Assembly (NCBI RefSeq): GCF_000720255.1
Contig: NZ_JOJE01000005.1
Span: 310,001-374,000 of the forward strand
Source: Streptomyces griseus subsp. griseus
GTDB lineage: Bacteria; Actinomycetota; Actinomycetes; Streptomycetales; Streptomycetaceae
Length of the DNA: 64,000 bases
Reading direction: 5' to 3'
In this document: positions 1 to 9,014 of the stretch, piece after piece
How the letters are laid out: each line of letters begins with the position of its first letter
How positions within the stretch are numbered: the first letter of the stretch is position 1
The notes under the pieces: generated by a model
What the model was told of the DNA's origin: nothing
Databases searched by the model: none
Seen by the model: only the letters and a program-made list of their open reading frames with translations
Made by a program: the position numbers and the translations under genes

Positions 1-59
1 GACGTACGCATACGGTCGTAGGCAGTGACACACGCACGACGAACAGGAAGCTGACGAAC

Positions 60-953
60 ATGACCGACAAGCTCACCGTGAGCGTGCTGGGGACCGGCAT
101 CATGGGCGCCGCGATGGCCCGCAGCCTAGCCCGCGCCGGACACACCGTCCGTGCCTGGAACCGCAGCCGGGACAGGGCCGAACCGCTGGCCGCCGACGGA
201 GTGCGGGTCGCCGCCGACCCCGCCGAGGCGGTCGAGGGCACCGACGTCGTGCTGACCATGCTCTACGACGGTGCCGCCGCCCTCGACGTCATCCGGCAGG
301 CGGCCCCCGCACTGCGCCCCGGCGTCGCCTGGGTGCAGTCCACCACCGCGGGCATCGAGGCGATCGACGACCTCGCCGCCCTCGCCCGCGAACACGGCCT
401 GCTCTTCTACGACGCCCCCGTGCTGGGCACCCGCCAGCCCGCCGAGGCCGGACAGCTCACCGTCCTCGCGGCCGGTCCCGTCGAGGGGCGGGCCGCGGTC
501 ACGCCGGTCTTCGACGCGGTCGGCGCCCGTACGGTGTGGACCGGCGAGGACGGTTCGGCCGGCACCGCGACCCGGCTGAAGCTCGTCGCCAACAGCTGGG
601 TCATCGCGGCGACCGCGGCGACCGGCGAGGTGCTGGCGCTGGCGCAGGCGCTCGGCGTGGACCCGGCGTCGTTCTTCGAGGTGATCGCCGACGGTCCGCT
701 CGACATGGGCTACCTGCGTGCCAAGGCCGGCCTCGTCCTCGACGGCCGGCTCTCCCCGCCGCAGTTCGCGGTGGCCACCGCCGCCAAGGACGCCCGGCTG
801 ATCGTGGAGGCCGGAGAGCGGAGCGGCGTGCGCCTCGACGTGGCCGCCGCGAGCGCCGAGCGCCTGAGCCGCGCCGCCGAGCAGGGACACGCCGACGAGG
901 ACATGGTCGCCGCGTACTACGCCAGTTTCGACGAGCCGCGCTCCGCGGGCTGA
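60..953 (+). CDS. NAD(P)-dependent beta-hydroxyacid dehydrogenase family protein
   Basis: A 297-residue protein of the 3-hydroxyisobutyrate dehydrogenase / 6-phosphogluconate dehydrogenase-like superfamily. The N-terminus has the Rossmann dinucleotide loop VLGTGIMGAAMA (residues 9-20), followed by a typical AWNRSRDRAE turn. The all-helical second half contains LKLVANSW (around 175-182), where the Lys is the expected catalytic residue of this superfamily. Length fits the family (about 290-300). The ATG is preceded by AGGAAGC at a workable distance. The substrate cannot be read from the sequence; glyoxylate or succinic-semialdehyde reductases and imine reductases share this fold. It is followed after 25 bp by a small same-strand gene. 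Confidence 0.85.
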   Translation: MTDKLTVSVLGTGIMGAAMARSLARAGHTVRAWNRSRDRAEPLAADGVRVAADPAEAVEGTDVVLTMLYDGAAALDVIRQAAPALRPGVAWVQSTTAGIEAIDDLAALAREHGLLFYDAPVLGTRQPAEAGQLTVLAAGPVEGRAAVTPVFDAVGARTVWTGEDGSAGTATRLKLVANSWVIAATAATGEVLALAQALGVDPASFFEVIADGPLDMGYLRAKAGLVLDGRLSPPQFAVATAAKDARLIVEAGERSGVRLDVAAASAERLSRAAEQGHADEDMVAAYYASFDEPRSAG

Positions 954-978
954 CCGACGGGCGTGACACCCTGACCCC

Positions 979-1356
979 ATGGACGACAACACTCCGCTCC
1001 TGGTGATCGTCGACGCGGCGAACGTCGTCGGATCGGTGCCCGACGGGTGGTGGCGGGACCGGCGGGGAGCCGCGGAGCGGCTGCGGGACCGGCTGGCGGC
1101 CCACGGACTGCCCGGCCGGTCCGGCCCCATGGAGATCGTTCTCGTGGTCGAGGGCGCGGCCCGCGGGGTGGAGTCCGTGCCCGGCCTCCACGTCGAGTCC
1201 GCGCCCGGCAGCGGCGATGACCACATCGTCACCCTGGTGTCCCGCGCCCCCGCCACCGACCGTGCCTGCCTGGTGGTCACAGCGGACCGTGAACTGCGCC
1301 GCCGTGTCACGGAGTTGGGCGCGGAGGTCACCGGCCCGCGCGCAGTGCGCGGCTAG
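979..1356 (+). CDS. Small NYN/PIN-like domain protein
   Basis: A 125-residue protein. It opens with LLVIVDAANVVGS, the acidic N-terminal strand of NYN/PIN-fold nucleases. A second acidic motif, LVVTADRELRRRV, lies near residues 95-107. That pairing is typical of YacP/NYN RNase-like proteins, though here the domain is short and no flanking domain exists. RNase activity is an inference from fold; some actinobacterial relatives carry NTP-pyrophosphohydrolase annotations instead. It sits 25 bp after the dehydrogenase, so the two may be cotranscribed, and it converges on the methyltransferase gene 6 bp away with no room for a separate terminator. Confidence 0.6.
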   Translation: MDDNTPLLVIVDAANVVGSVPDGWWRDRRGAAERLRDRLAAHGLPGRSGPMEIVLVVEGAARGVESVPGLHVESAPGSGDDHIVTLVSRAPATDRACLVVTADRELRRRVTELGAEVTGPRAVRG

Positions 1357-1362
1357 GACCCG

Positions 1363-2493
1363 TCAGGTGGCCCCCACCAGTCGCCACAGGGACGTGACCT
1401 CGGCCGCGCGGGCGGTGTGGAGGGGGTCCGTGGTGTCGCGGGCGCGGGGATGGCGTGGGGCGGTGTCGAGACGGTCCACCACCCGCAGCCCGGCTGCCTC
1501 GAAGGCGCCGAGCAACTGGGCGCGCGTACGCAGCCCGAGCTGTTCCGCCAGGTCCGACAGGACGAGCCAGCCCTCACCGCCGGGCAGGAGACGGTCGGAC
1601 AGCCCCGTGAGGAAGCCCTGGAGCATGGCGCCCTCGGCGTCGTAGACCCCCTGCTCCAGGGCACTGCTCGGACGGGCGGGCAGCCAGGGCGGGTTGCACA
1701 CCACGAGCCCGGCCCGTCCCTCGGGGAACAGGCAGGGACCCACCACGTCGACCCGGCCGCCCAGCCCGAGCCGCCGGGCGTTGTCCTCGGCGCACGCGAG
1801 CGCCCGGGGAGCGACGTCGGTCGCCACCACTCGCCGTACGCCCCGGCGGGCCAGCACCGCCGCGAGCACCCCGGTCCCGGTGCCGAGGTCGAACGCGGTC
1901 CCGGGGCCGCGCCGCAGCGCCGGGGGCAGCGGGGCCCGGGCGACGAGGTCGACGTACTCGCCCCTGACCGGGGAGAACACCCCGTAGTGCGGATGGATCC
2001 GGGCGCCCAGCGCCGGTACGTCGACTCCCTTCGTACGCCATTGATGGGCGCCGATCACCCCGAGCAGTTCCCTGAGGGAGACCACCGTGGGTCCGCTCGG
2101 CGGGCCGTAGGCCTGGTGGCAGGCCTCGCGGACGTCTGGGGCCCGGCGCAGGGCGAGGGTGTGGTCGTGCTCCAGGAGGACCAGCAGCCGGCCGAGGACG
2201 CGGGCGCGGTGGCGGCGGGCCCGGCGCTCGAGGTGGAAGGCGTCGGCGGGGGTGGCGCCGGGTCGGGGCGGTGTGGGGTCGATCCGGCGGCCCATGGCCG
2301 CGAGCAGACGGCGGGCGTTGTGGTAGTCGCCCCGCCAGAGCAGACCGGTGCCCTCGTGGGCCAGGCGGTGGGCGGTGGCGGCCTTCGTCCGGTCGTCGGC
2401 GAGGACGGTCCGGCGGGGCGCGGGGGTGCCGTTCTCCGAGTGCCAGCGGGCGGAACGGGTGGTGTGGTCCTCGGTCCAGTGGAGGGTGGACAC
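1363..2493 (-). CDS. Class I SAM-dependent methyltransferase (HemK/PrmC-like)
   Basis: A 376-residue protein. The C-terminal half carries a Rossmann-type methyltransferase domain: motif I FDLGTGTGVLAAVLARRG (around 210-227), an acidic motif II VVATDVAPRA, and motif IV CNPPW (around 280), the signature of N5-glutamine and N6-adenine methyltransferases. The N-terminal about 190 residues, rich in Arg and His, have no domain I recognise and may recognise the substrate. The GTG start is supported by GAGGAG 7 nt upstream. The NPPW motif suggests an amide or exocyclic amine as acceptor, but whether protein, RNA or small molecule is unknown. It is monocistronic on the minus strand. Confidence 0.75.
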   Translation of the reverse strand: MSTLHWTEDHTTRSARWHSENGTPAPRRTVLADDRTKAATAHRLAHEGTGLLWRGDYHNARRLLAAMGRRIDPTPPRPGATPADAFHLERRARRHRARVLGRLLVLLEHDHTLALRRAPDVREACHQAYGPPSGPTVVSLRELLGVIGAHQWRTKGVDVPALGARIHPHYGVFSPVRGEYVDLVARAPLPPALRRGPGTAFDLGTGTGVLAAVLARRGVRRVVATDVAPRALACAEDNARRLGLGGRVDVVGPCLFPEGRAGLVVCNPPWLPARPSSALEQGVYDAEGAMLQGFLTGLSDRLLPGGEGWLVLSDLAEQLGLRTRAQLLGAFEAAGLRVVDRLDTAPRHPRARDTTDPLHTARAAEVTSLWRLVGAT

Positions 2494-2751
2494 GGGGGTA
2501 CTCCTCGTGGTCGTGAGTGCAAGGACACGAAGAGCACTTCGACGGGACGAGGAGCAGGTTCGACCACCGCCCGGACGGCTGAGCGGGCCGGGCGTCAGGG
2601 AAAGGGGATGGTGGCGGCTACCGCGTCCGCGTCGAAGCGCGGGAGCGGCGGTCGCCGAGAACCATGCCGAGTGTCATGACCGGCCCTTTCCGAATACGGG
2701 GTCACTGCGTGGAGTCGGCAGCCTAGTGCACGCGCCCCCACCCACGCGTCC

Positions 2752-2790
2752 GGCCCCGCACGTCCCCGCCGGAGCGGGAGGTGCGGGGCC
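2752..2790 (-). terminator. Hairpin terminator downstream of the amino-acid permease
   Basis: A perfect 10-bp stem, GGCCCCGCAC pairing with GTGCGGGGCC, encloses a smaller CCCGC/GCGGG stem. There is no T-run, as is usual for Streptomyces. It lies about 70 bp beyond the permease stop codon. Confidence 0.6.
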
Positions 2791-2807
2791 GGTTCCAGGG
2801 GCGGATC

Positions 2808-2858
2808 GGCCTGCGGGACGGATGGGCCTGCGGGACGGATGGGCCCGCGGGACGCGTC
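2808..2858. repeat. Three tandem copies of a 17-mer
   Basis: Two identical copies of GGCCTGCGGGACGGATG are followed by a third that differs at four positions. The array ends 3 bp before the permease stop codon. It is probably a slippage product in non-coding DNA. Confidence 0.7.
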
Positions 2859-2861
2859 GAG

Positions 2862-4385
2862 CTAGCGGGCGCCGCCGCTCGGGGGGCCGTCGGTCCCGGC
2901 GGCCACGGTCTCCTCGTGCCGGGCGAGGCGGCTGTGGGAGCGGCCGTAGAGGAAGTAGACGACGAAGCCCACCACCATCCAGATGCCGAAGCGCAGCCAG
3001 GTCTCGGCCGGCAGGTTCAGCATCAGCCACAGGGACGCGCACACCGAGAGGATCGGGATGACCGGCACCCAGGGGGTACGGAAGGCGCGGGGCAGGTCGG
3101 GGCGGGTGTGGCGGAGGACGACCACGCCGATCGCGACGACCACGAAGGCGAAGAGCGTGCCGATGTTCACCAGTTCGGCGAGTTCGCTGAGGCTGGTGAA
3201 GCCGGCCAGGATCGCGATGAGCACACCGAGCAGGATGGTCGGCCGGTGCGGGGTCTTGAAGCGGGGGTGGACGTGGGAGAAGAAGCGCGGCAGCAGTCCG
3301 TCGCGGCTCATCGCGAAGAAGACCCGGGTCTGGCCCAGGAGCAGGATCATGCAGACCGTCGTCAGGCCGACGGCGGCGCCGAAGCTGATGAAGCCCGCGA
3401 ACCAGGGGTGCCCGGTGGCTTTGAAGGCGTCGGCGAGCGGGGCGCTCACGGACAGCTTGGTGTAGTGCTCCATGCCGGTGACGACGATCGACACGGCGAC
3501 GTACAGGACGGTGCAGATGATGAGGGAGCCGATGATGCCGCGGGGCATGTCGCGCTGCGGGTTCCTGGTCTCCTCGGCGGCCGTGGCCACGACGTCGAAG
3601 CCGATGAACGCGAAGAAGACGACCGAGGCGGCGGTGAAGATGCCCATCACGCCGAAGTTGGAGGGGGCCCAGCCGAACATCAGCTGGATGAGCGGTGCCT
3701 GGAGGTTGTTGCCGGCCTCCACGGCCTGCGCCTTCGGGACGAACGGTTCGTAATTGTCGCCGTTGACGAGGAAGGCGCCCGCGATGATCACGGTGAGGAC
3801 GACGGTCACCTTGATGGCGACGACGACGGAGGTGACTCGCGCGGAGAGCTTCGTGCCGACCACGAGGATGACGGTCAGCACCAGGACGAGGGCGGCCGCG
3901 AGGATGTCGAAGCCGAACCCGTCGGCGCCCTCTCTGCCGCTCAGTGACGCGGGCAGGTGCCAGCCCGCGTTGTCGAGGAGCGAGGCGATGTAGCCGGACC
4001 AGCCGACGGCGACGACCGCGGTGCCCAGCGCGAATTCCAGGACCAGGTCCCAGCCGATGATCCAGGCGGGGAACTCACCGATGGACGCGTAGGAGAACGT
4101 GTACGCGGAGCCGGCCACCGGGACGGTGGAGGCGAACTCGGCGTAGCAGAGCGCGGCGAGCGCGCAGGCGACCCCGGCCGCGACGAAGGCCAGGGCGACG
4201 GCGGGACCGGCGTTGTTCTTGGCGACCGTGCCGGTCAGGACGAAGATGCCGGTGCCGATGATGACGCCGACGCCGAAGACGGTCAGGTCCAGCGCGGACA
4301 AGGACTTCTTGAGCGCGTGCTCTGGTTCCTCGGTATCGAGGATGGACTGCTCGACCTTCTTCGTCCGGAAGAGGGTGCTGCTCAC
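2862..4385 (-). CDS. APC-family amino-acid permease
   Basis: A 507-residue integral membrane protein of the amino acid/polyamine/organocation superfamily, close in appearance to cationic amino-acid transporters. About 12 hydrophobic segments are visible. The first contains the APC-typical GVGVIIGTGIFVLTG (about residues 35-49), where unwound Gly residues bind the substrate backbone. ERTRNPQRDMPRG-like loop residues (TRNPQRDMPRG here) follow TM6, also typical. A longer reading frame begins at 4511, but a GTG at 4385 is preceded by GGGAGG at 7 nt and matches the usual N-terminus of these proteins. The exact substrate is unknown. It is monocistronic, with hairpins on both sides. Confidence 0.85.
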   Translation of the reverse strand: MSSTLFRTKKVEQSILDTEEPEHALKKSLSALDLTVFGVGVIIGTGIFVLTGTVAKNNAGPAVALAFVAAGVACALAALCYAEFASTVPVAGSAYTFSYASIGEFPAWIIGWDLVLEFALGTAVVAVGWSGYIASLLDNAGWHLPASLSGREGADGFGFDILAAALVLVLTVILVVGTKLSARVTSVVVAIKVTVVLTVIIAGAFLVNGDNYEPFVPKAQAVEAGNNLQAPLIQLMFGWAPSNFGVMGIFTAASVVFFAFIGFDVVATAAEETRNPQRDMPRGIIGSLIICTVLYVAVSIVVTGMEHYTKLSVSAPLADAFKATGHPWFAGFISFGAAVGLTTVCMILLLGQTRVFFAMSRDGLLPRFFSHVHPRFKTPHRPTILLGVLIAILAGFTSLSELAELVNIGTLFAFVVVAIGVVVLRHTRPDLPRAFRTPWVPVIPILSVCASLWLMLNLPAETWLRFGIWMVVGFVVYFLYGRSHSRLARHEETVAAGTDGPPSGGAR

Positions 4386-4469
4386 GGGAACCTCCCACGC
4401 TTGTCGTCCTCGACATGATCGAGAGGGGGCGTACTGCGTATGCCCCGAGGTGGGTGGATTCACGCGAAC

Positions 4470-4509
4470 GGGCCGGTCACGCCACTGCAAAGAGTGGCGG
4501 GACCGGCCC
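4470..4509 (-). terminator. Hairpin terminator downstream of dxs
   Basis: GGGCCGGT-CA-CGCCACT, a 6-nt GCAAAG loop, then AGTGGCG-GG-ACCGGCCC: 15 paired bases with one 2-nt internal mismatch. It starts 22 bp past the dxs stop codon on the minus strand and isolates dxs from the permease. Confidence 0.75.
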
Positions 4510-4530
4510 ATCCGGACGTGCCGGGTCGCC

Positions 4531-6459
4531 TCAGTCGCGCGCGGGCTGCACGGAGTCCACCTCGGCGGCCGTACGGTCGAACCTGCCGTCCAGCTTGGAG
4601 ACCAGACCGGTGACCTGGCGGGCGATGTCGGGGGCCGTCAGGCCGATCTCCGCCATGACCTCGGCGCGGGAGGCGTGGTCGAGGAAGCGGGGCGGGATGC
4701 CGAAGTCGCGCAGCGGGACGTCGACACCCGCGTCGCGCAGGGCCTGGGCGATCGCCGAGCCGACGCCGCCGACGCGGGAGTTGTCCTCGACGGTGACGAC
4801 CACGCGGTGGCGCTCGGCGAGCGGGGCCATGGCCTCGTCGACGGGCTTGACCCAGCGTGGGTCGACGACGGTGGTGGAGATGCCCTGCTGGTCGAGGAGT
4901 CCGGCGATCTCCAGGCACATCGGCGCGAGCGCGCCCACGGACACCAGGAGGACGTCGGGCCGGTCGGTCCCGGGCTCGCGCAGCACGTCCATCCCGCCGA
5001 CGCGTCCCACGGCCGGTACGGCGGGGCCGACGGCGCCCTTGGAGAAGCGCACGACGGTCGGCGCGTCCTCGACGGCGACGGCCTCGCGCAGCTGTGCGCG
5101 CACCTGATCGGCGTCGCGCGGGGCGGCCAGCCGCAGCCCCGGTACCACCTGGAGGATCGACATGTCCCACATGCCGTTGTGGGAGGCGCCGTCGGTGCCG
5201 GTGACGCCGGCGCGGTCCAGGACGAAGGTGACACCGCACTTGTGCAGGGCCACGTCCATGAGGACCTGGTCGAAGGCGCGGTTGAGGAACGTGGCGTACA
5301 CGGCGAAGACGGGGTGCACGCCGGCGTGGGCGAGGCCCGCCGCGGAGACGGCGCCGTGCTGCTCCGCGATGCCGACGTCGTAGATCCGGTCCGGGAAGGC
5401 GTCCGCGAACTTCTTCAGGCCGACGGGCTGGAGCATGGCCGCCGTGATGGCGACGATGTCCTCGCGCTCCTTGCCGAGCTGGACCATCTCGTCGCCGAAG
5501 ACGGAGGTCCAGTCGGCGCCGGAGGCCTTGATCGGCAGGCCGGTGTCGGGGTGGATGGGTCCGATGCCGTGGAAGCGGTCGGCCTCGTCCTGGAGGGCGG
5601 GCTGGTAGCCGCGGCCCTTCTCGGTGAGGCAGTGCACGATGACGGGGCCGCCGAAGCGCTTGGCGCGCGCGAGCGCCGACTCCAGCGCCTCGATGTCATG
5701 TCCGTCGATCGGGCCGACGTACTTCAGCCCGAGGTCCTCGAACATGCCCTGCGGGGCGATGAAGTCCTTCAGCCCCTTCTTCGCGCCGTGCAGGGTCTCG
5801 TACAGCGGCTTCCCGACGACCGGCGTGCGGTCCAGGATCTCCTTCGTACGGGTGAGGAAGCGCTCGTAGCCGTCGGTCGTGCGCAGCGTCGCGAGGTGGT
5901 TGGCGAGGCCGCCGATGGTCGGGGCGTACGACCTCTCGTTGTCGTTGACGACGATGACGAGCGGACGGTCCTTGGCCTCGGCGATGTTGTTGAGCGCCTC
6001 CCAGGCCATGCCGCCGGTGAGGGCGCCGTCACCGATGACGGCGACGACGTGGCTGTCGCGTTCGAGCAGCTGGTTGGCCTTCGCGATGCCGTCGGCCCAG
6101 CCGAGGACCGTGGAGGCGTGGCTGTTCTCGATGACGTCGTGCTCGGACTCGGCCTGCGAGGGGTAGCCCGACAGGCCGCCCTTCATCTTCAGCTTGGAGA
6201 AGTCCTGACGCCCGGTGAGCAGCTTGTGCACATAGGACTGGTGACCGGTGTCCCAGAGCACCTTGTCCTTGGGCGACTCGAAGACCCGGTGCAGCGCGAT
6301 GGTGAGCTCGACCACGCCCAGGTTGGGGCCCAGGTGCCCACCGGTCTTCGACACGGCCTCCACCAGGAAGCCCCGGATCTCCTCGGCCAGCTGGTCCAGC
6401 TCCTCCAGGCTGAGTCGGTCCAGATCGCGCGGTCCCCTGATGCGGGTCAGCAGCGGCAC
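4531..6459 (-). CDS. dxs: 1-deoxy-D-xylulose-5-phosphate synthase
   Basis: A 642-residue thiamine-diphosphate enzyme that condenses pyruvate with glyceraldehyde 3-phosphate, the first step of the MEP isoprenoid pathway. Family hallmarks are present: [14 protein letters not shown] near residue 40, the ThDP/Mg motif GDGALTGG...[10 protein letters not shown] near 145-180, the Glu-containing [17 protein letters not shown], and [15 protein letters not shown] in the pyrimidine domain. The reading frame opens at 6492, but GTG at 6459 has AAGGAGG 7 nt upstream and gives the classic [12 protein letters not shown] start. Length matches the family. S. coelicolor has a dxs at the same place relative to the xylose importer and rok7B7, so this is probably the conserved copy. 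Confidence 0.95.
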   Translation of the reverse strand: MPLLTRIRGPRDLDRLSLEELDQLAEEIRGFLVEAVSKTGGHLGPNLGVVELTIALHRVFESPKDKVLWDTGHQSYVHKLLTGRQDFSKLKMKGGLSGYPSQAESEHDVIENSHASTVLGWADGIAKANQLLERDSHVVAVIGDGALTGGMAWEALNNIAEAKDRPLVIVVNDNERSYAPTIGGLANHLATLRTTDGYERFLTRTKEILDRTPVVGKPLYETLHGAKKGLKDFIAPQGMFEDLGLKYVGPIDGHDIEALESALARAKRFGGPVIVHCLTEKGRGYQPALQDEADRFHGIGPIHPDTGLPIKASGADWTSVFGDEMVQLGKEREDIVAITAAMLQPVGLKKFADAFPDRIYDVGIAEQHGAVSAAGLAHAGVHPVFAVYATFLNRAFDQVLMDVALHKCGVTFVLDRAGVTGTDGASHNGMWDMSILQVVPGLRLAAPRDADQVRAQLREAVAVEDAPTVVRFSKGAVGPAVPAVGRVGGMDVLREPGTDRPDVLLVSVGALAPMCLEIAGLLDQQGISTTVVDPRWVKPVDEAMAPLAERHRVVVTVEDNSRVGGVGSAIAQALRDAGVDVPLRDFGIPPRFLDHASRAEVMAEIGLTAPDIARQVTGLVSKLDGRFDRTAAEVDSVQPARD

Positions 6460-6535
6460 CCGTGCCTCCTTGCAATAGAGCTGTTCGAGCATTCGCCGGG
6501 CCAGTCGAGTCTAATGTTTCCCGGGACACGACGAA

Positions 6536-6561
6536 GCCCGGCACCCCATGGGGCACCGGGC
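6536..6561 (-). terminator. Hairpin terminator downstream of xylH
   Basis: In the minus-strand transcript GCCCGGUGCCCC pairs with GGGGUGCCGGGC through 12 positions, two of them G-U, around a 2-nt centre. On the plus strand those two positions are C-A mismatches, so the hairpin favours minus-strand transcription. It lies about 120 bp past the xylH stop and ahead of the dxs start. Confidence 0.6.
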
Positions 6562-6597
6562 ACAGTCTTGTTTTCAACGTGCGGCACGGCAGCTTGC

Positions 6598-6650
6598 CCA
6601 GGGGCGCGGGGAACTGCGCGACCAGCCACAAACGGACCGGCACCCGCAAG
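6598..6650. repeat. Probable recurrent Streptomyces intergenic element
   Basis: The core GGGGCGCGGGGAACTGCGCG followed by ACCAGCCACAAACGGACCGG resembles a short dispersed sequence I recall at the ends of many Streptomyces genes. It contains an internal CGCG...CGCG fold-back. Recognition is from memory and it occurs once in this window. Confidence 0.35.
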
Positions 6651-6678
6651 ACCACCGCACCCCCGACGGCGCTCCGCG

Positions 6679-8001
6679 CTACGCGCGCCCCGCAGCCTTC
6701 TGGCTCTTACGGGACACCGAGTCGATGACCACCGCACCCAGCAGAACCGCACCAGTGATCATGTACTGGATCGACGTGTTCATGTTCAGCAGGTCCAGAC
6801 CCGTCTGGATCGACTGGATCACCAGCATGCCCAGCAGCGCGGACCACACCGACCCCCGCCCACCGAACAGCGACGTACCACCGATCACCGCCGCCGCGAT
6901 CGCCAGCATCAGCGTGTTGCCGCCGCCGGCGTTCAGCGTCGCACTGGCCGTCTGCCCGGCGAAGAACATGCCGCCCACCGCGGCGAACCCGCCCGAGATC
7001 GCGAACACGGTGATCCGCACCATCGGCACGTTGATACCGGCACGCCGCGCCGCCTCGATGCCACCACCGACCGCGAAGACCTTCCGGCCGTAGGTCGTAC
7101 GGCGCAGCACGAAGTCCACGATCACCAGCGCCGCCAGGAAGATCACCAGCGCGTTCGACACACCCGAGGCGTTGTTCAGCACGGCCGCCGCGACGAACGA
7201 GGCGACGGCCAGCGCACCCACCCGGATCAGGATCTCGCTGGTGGGCCGGAAGGGCACACCCGCCGCCCGGCGGCGGCGCTGCTCGCCGAACGAGCCGACC
7301 AGCATGGACAGCACACCGAGACCGGCCAGGATGTAGGCACCGATGATGGCCTGGTCCATGAAGAAGGAGTTCTGGCCGAGCAGGTGCACCGGACCCTTGT
7401 CGGACGGGATGTTGATCGTGCCGCTGGAGCCCAGCAGCCACAGCATCAGACCGTTCCAGCCGAGGAAGCCGGCCAGGGTCACCACGAACGCGGGGACGCC
7501 GATCTTCGCGAAGAACCAGCCCTGCAGCGCGCCGATGACGGCACCGGTCAGGACGCTCAGCGCCAGCGCCAGCCAGGCGTTCATGGTGTGGTCCACCACG
7601 AACACGGCGAACAGTGTGGAGGCCAGGCCGCTGACGGAGCCCACGGAGAGGTCGATCTCGCCGAGCAGCAGCACGAACACCAGGCCGATGGCCAGCATGC
7701 CGGTGGCCGACATGAAGTAGCTGATGTTCGACAGGTTGTCGGCGCTGAGGAAGCGGTCGTTCTGGAGCTGGAAGATCGTCCAGATGACGATGAGGCCGAT
7801 GACCACCGGCAGCGAGCCCAGCTCGCCGCCCTTCACCTTGCGCTTGAACTCGGTGAGGTAGCCCTTGAGGCCCTCTTCACGGACCAGCAGTCGAGGATCG
7901 ACGACGGTGACCGGAGCGGCCGTGGGGTCGTCGGCGGGCGCCACGGTGGCCTGCTTGTCCACCTGGACGTCCGACTTCACGGTCTTGGACGTGTCACTCA
8001 C
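6679..8001 (-). CDS. xylH: Xylose-type sugar ABC transporter permease
   Basis: A 440-residue inner-membrane permease of the ribose/xylose (RbsC/XylH) type with about ten or more hydrophobic segments. ILARRAGINVPMVRI-like EAARRAGINVPMVRITVF (late third) is the ATPase-contact loop of this family, and GEIDLSVGSVSGLAS is the conserved motif near the middle. The GTG start overlaps the xylG stop as GTGA, so translation is coupled. The protein begins with a hydrophilic about 65-residue N-terminus. Together with xylG and xylF it forms a complete importer. In S. coelicolor the syntenic genes are needed for xylose uptake and are controlled by Rok7B7. Very long frames running into the xylG region are artefacts. 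Confidence 0.88.
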   Translation of the reverse strand: MSDTSKTVKSDVQVDKQATVAPADDPTAAPVTVVDPRLLVREEGLKGYLTEFKRKVKGGELGSLPVVIGLIVIWTIFQLQNDRFLSADNLSNISYFMSATGMLAIGLVFVLLLGEIDLSVGSVSGLASTLFAVFVVDHTMNAWLALALSVLTGAVIGALQGWFFAKIGVPAFVVTLAGFLGWNGLMLWLLGSSGTINIPSDKGPVHLLGQNSFFMDQAIIGAYILAGLGVLSMLVGSFGEQRRRRAAGVPFRPTSEILIRVGALAVASFVAAAVLNNASGVSNALVIFLAALVIVDFVLRRTTYGRKVFAVGGGIEAARRAGINVPMVRITVFAISGGFAAVGGMFFAGQTASATLNAGGGNTLMLAIAAAVIGGTSLFGGRGSVWSALLGMLVIQSIQTGLDLLNMNTSIQYMITGAVLLGAVVIDSVSRKSQKAAGRA

Positions 8002-8780
8002 TTTGCCGCCTCCGCGCTGCGACGCCCCGCACGACGGGTCACGGCGTTCTCCGTGGCACCCGTGATCGCGGCGATGATCTCTTCGTGGCTGGTGTCCTTC
8101 ACGGAGAAGGAGCCGTTGTTCTTGCCCAGGCGCAGGACGGCGACGGTGTCCGCGACCGCCTTGACGTCGGCCATGTTGTGGCTGATGAGGATGACGCCGA
8201 GGTCGCGCTCGCGCAGCCGCTCGACCAGGTCGAGGACCTGCGCGGTCTGCTCCACGCCGAGGGCGGCGGTGGGCTCGTCGAGGATGACGACCTTGGGGTC
8301 GCCGATCAGGGCGCGGGCGATCGCCACGACCTGACGCTGGCCGCCGGAGAGGCTGGCGATCGGAATGCGCACGCTCGGGATGCGGATGGAGAGCGTGCTG
8401 AGCAGCTCGCGCGCGTTCTTCTCCATCGACACCTCGTCGATGACGCCGCGGTGCAGCAGCTCGCGCCCGAGGTAGAGGTTGCCGACCACGTCGAGGTTGT
8501 CGCAGAGCGCGAGGTCCTGGTAGACCGTCGCGACACCGAGTCCCTGGGCGTCGTGCGGCTTGTTGATGCTGACCGCCCTGCCCTCCCACTCGATGACGCC
8601 CTCGTCGATGGGGTGGACACCCGCGATCGTCTTGACCAGGGTGGACTTTCCTGCGCCGTTGTCGCCGACCAGCGCGACGACCTCTCCGGCGTGGACCTCC
8701 AGTTCGACGTCGGTGAGTGCCTGGACCGCACCGAATCGCTTGGAGACTCCGCGCAACGCCAGCACGGGCGTAGCGGACAC
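7998..8780 (-). CDS. xylG: Xylose-type sugar ABC transporter ATP-binding protein
   Basis: A 260-residue ABC ATPase: Walker A GDNGAGKSTLVK, Q-loop YQDLALCDNLDV, signature LSGGQRQVVAIARAL, Walker B VVILDEPTAALG, H-loop ISHNM. It has a single nucleotide-binding domain, whereas E. coli XylG has two in tandem; single-domain versions are usual in actinobacteria. The ATG at 8789 abuts AAGGAG with no spacing, while GTG at 8780 has AAGGAG at 9 nt, so GTG is chosen. It energises XylH and ends in a 4-base overlap with it. A 12-bp hairpin separates it from xylF. Confidence 0.88.
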   Translation of the reverse strand: MSATPVLALRGVSKRFGAVQALTDVELEVHAGEVVALVGDNGAGKSTLVKTIAGVHPIDEGVIEWEGRAVSINKPHDAQGLGVATVYQDLALCDNLDVVGNLYLGRELLHRGVIDEVSMEKNARELLSTLSIRIPSVRIPIASLSGGQRQVVAIARALIGDPKVVILDEPTAALGVEQTAQVLDLVERLRERDLGVILISHNMADVKAVADTVAVLRLGKNNGSFSVKDTSHEEIIAAITGATENAVTRRAGRRSAEAAK

Positions 8781-8967
8781 GTGAACCATCTCCTTCGCCG
8801 CCTGACCGGCGGGGATGCCGCGCTGGGGTGATGCGCGGAGGGATGTGCGCAACGCCCCGCGTTCGCGCACAAGGTTAATAAGGTGAATGCTCCGGCGCCC
8901 GCCCCGCAGCGGGGTGGAAGGTGGGACGGACGCCGGAGGGGCTTCGAGGGACCGCGAGCGGTCGTGG

Positions 8968-8995
8968 GGCCCGAGCCCCGCCTGGGGCTCGGGCC
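8968..8995 (-). terminator. Intercistronic hairpin between xylF and xylG
   Basis: A perfect 12-bp stem, GGCCCGAGCCCC with GGGGCTCGGGCC around a 4-nt GCCT loop, begins 20 bp past the xylF stop. It probably acts as a partial terminator or 3' stabiliser, letting the binding protein be made in excess over the membrane components. Confidence 0.7.
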
Positions 8996-9014
8996 GGTGC
9001 TCGCCGGGCGAGCC

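Larger units (their letters stand above)
2494..2861 (-). other. Intergenic region without a confident gene
   Basis: This stretch separates the amino-acid permease (upstream on the minus strand) from the methyltransferase. It holds the permease terminator hairpin and a tandem 17-mer array, both listed separately. A 19-codon minus-strand ORF (2618-2677, ATG start after GAAAGGG) could be a leader peptide, but nothing else supports it. The methyltransferase promoter should lie here; I could not assign one. Confidence 0.5.

Noticed and set aside
2618..2677. 19-codon leader peptide upstream of the methyltransferase
   Set aside because: It has a plausible start and Shine-Dalgarno but no run of a single amino acid, no attenuator and no conservation evidence.
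6679..8589. A single 636-codon protein covering xylH and part of xylG
   Set aside because: The first about 195 residues are out-of-frame xylG sequence. The real xylH starts with GTG at 8001, overlapping the xylG stop.
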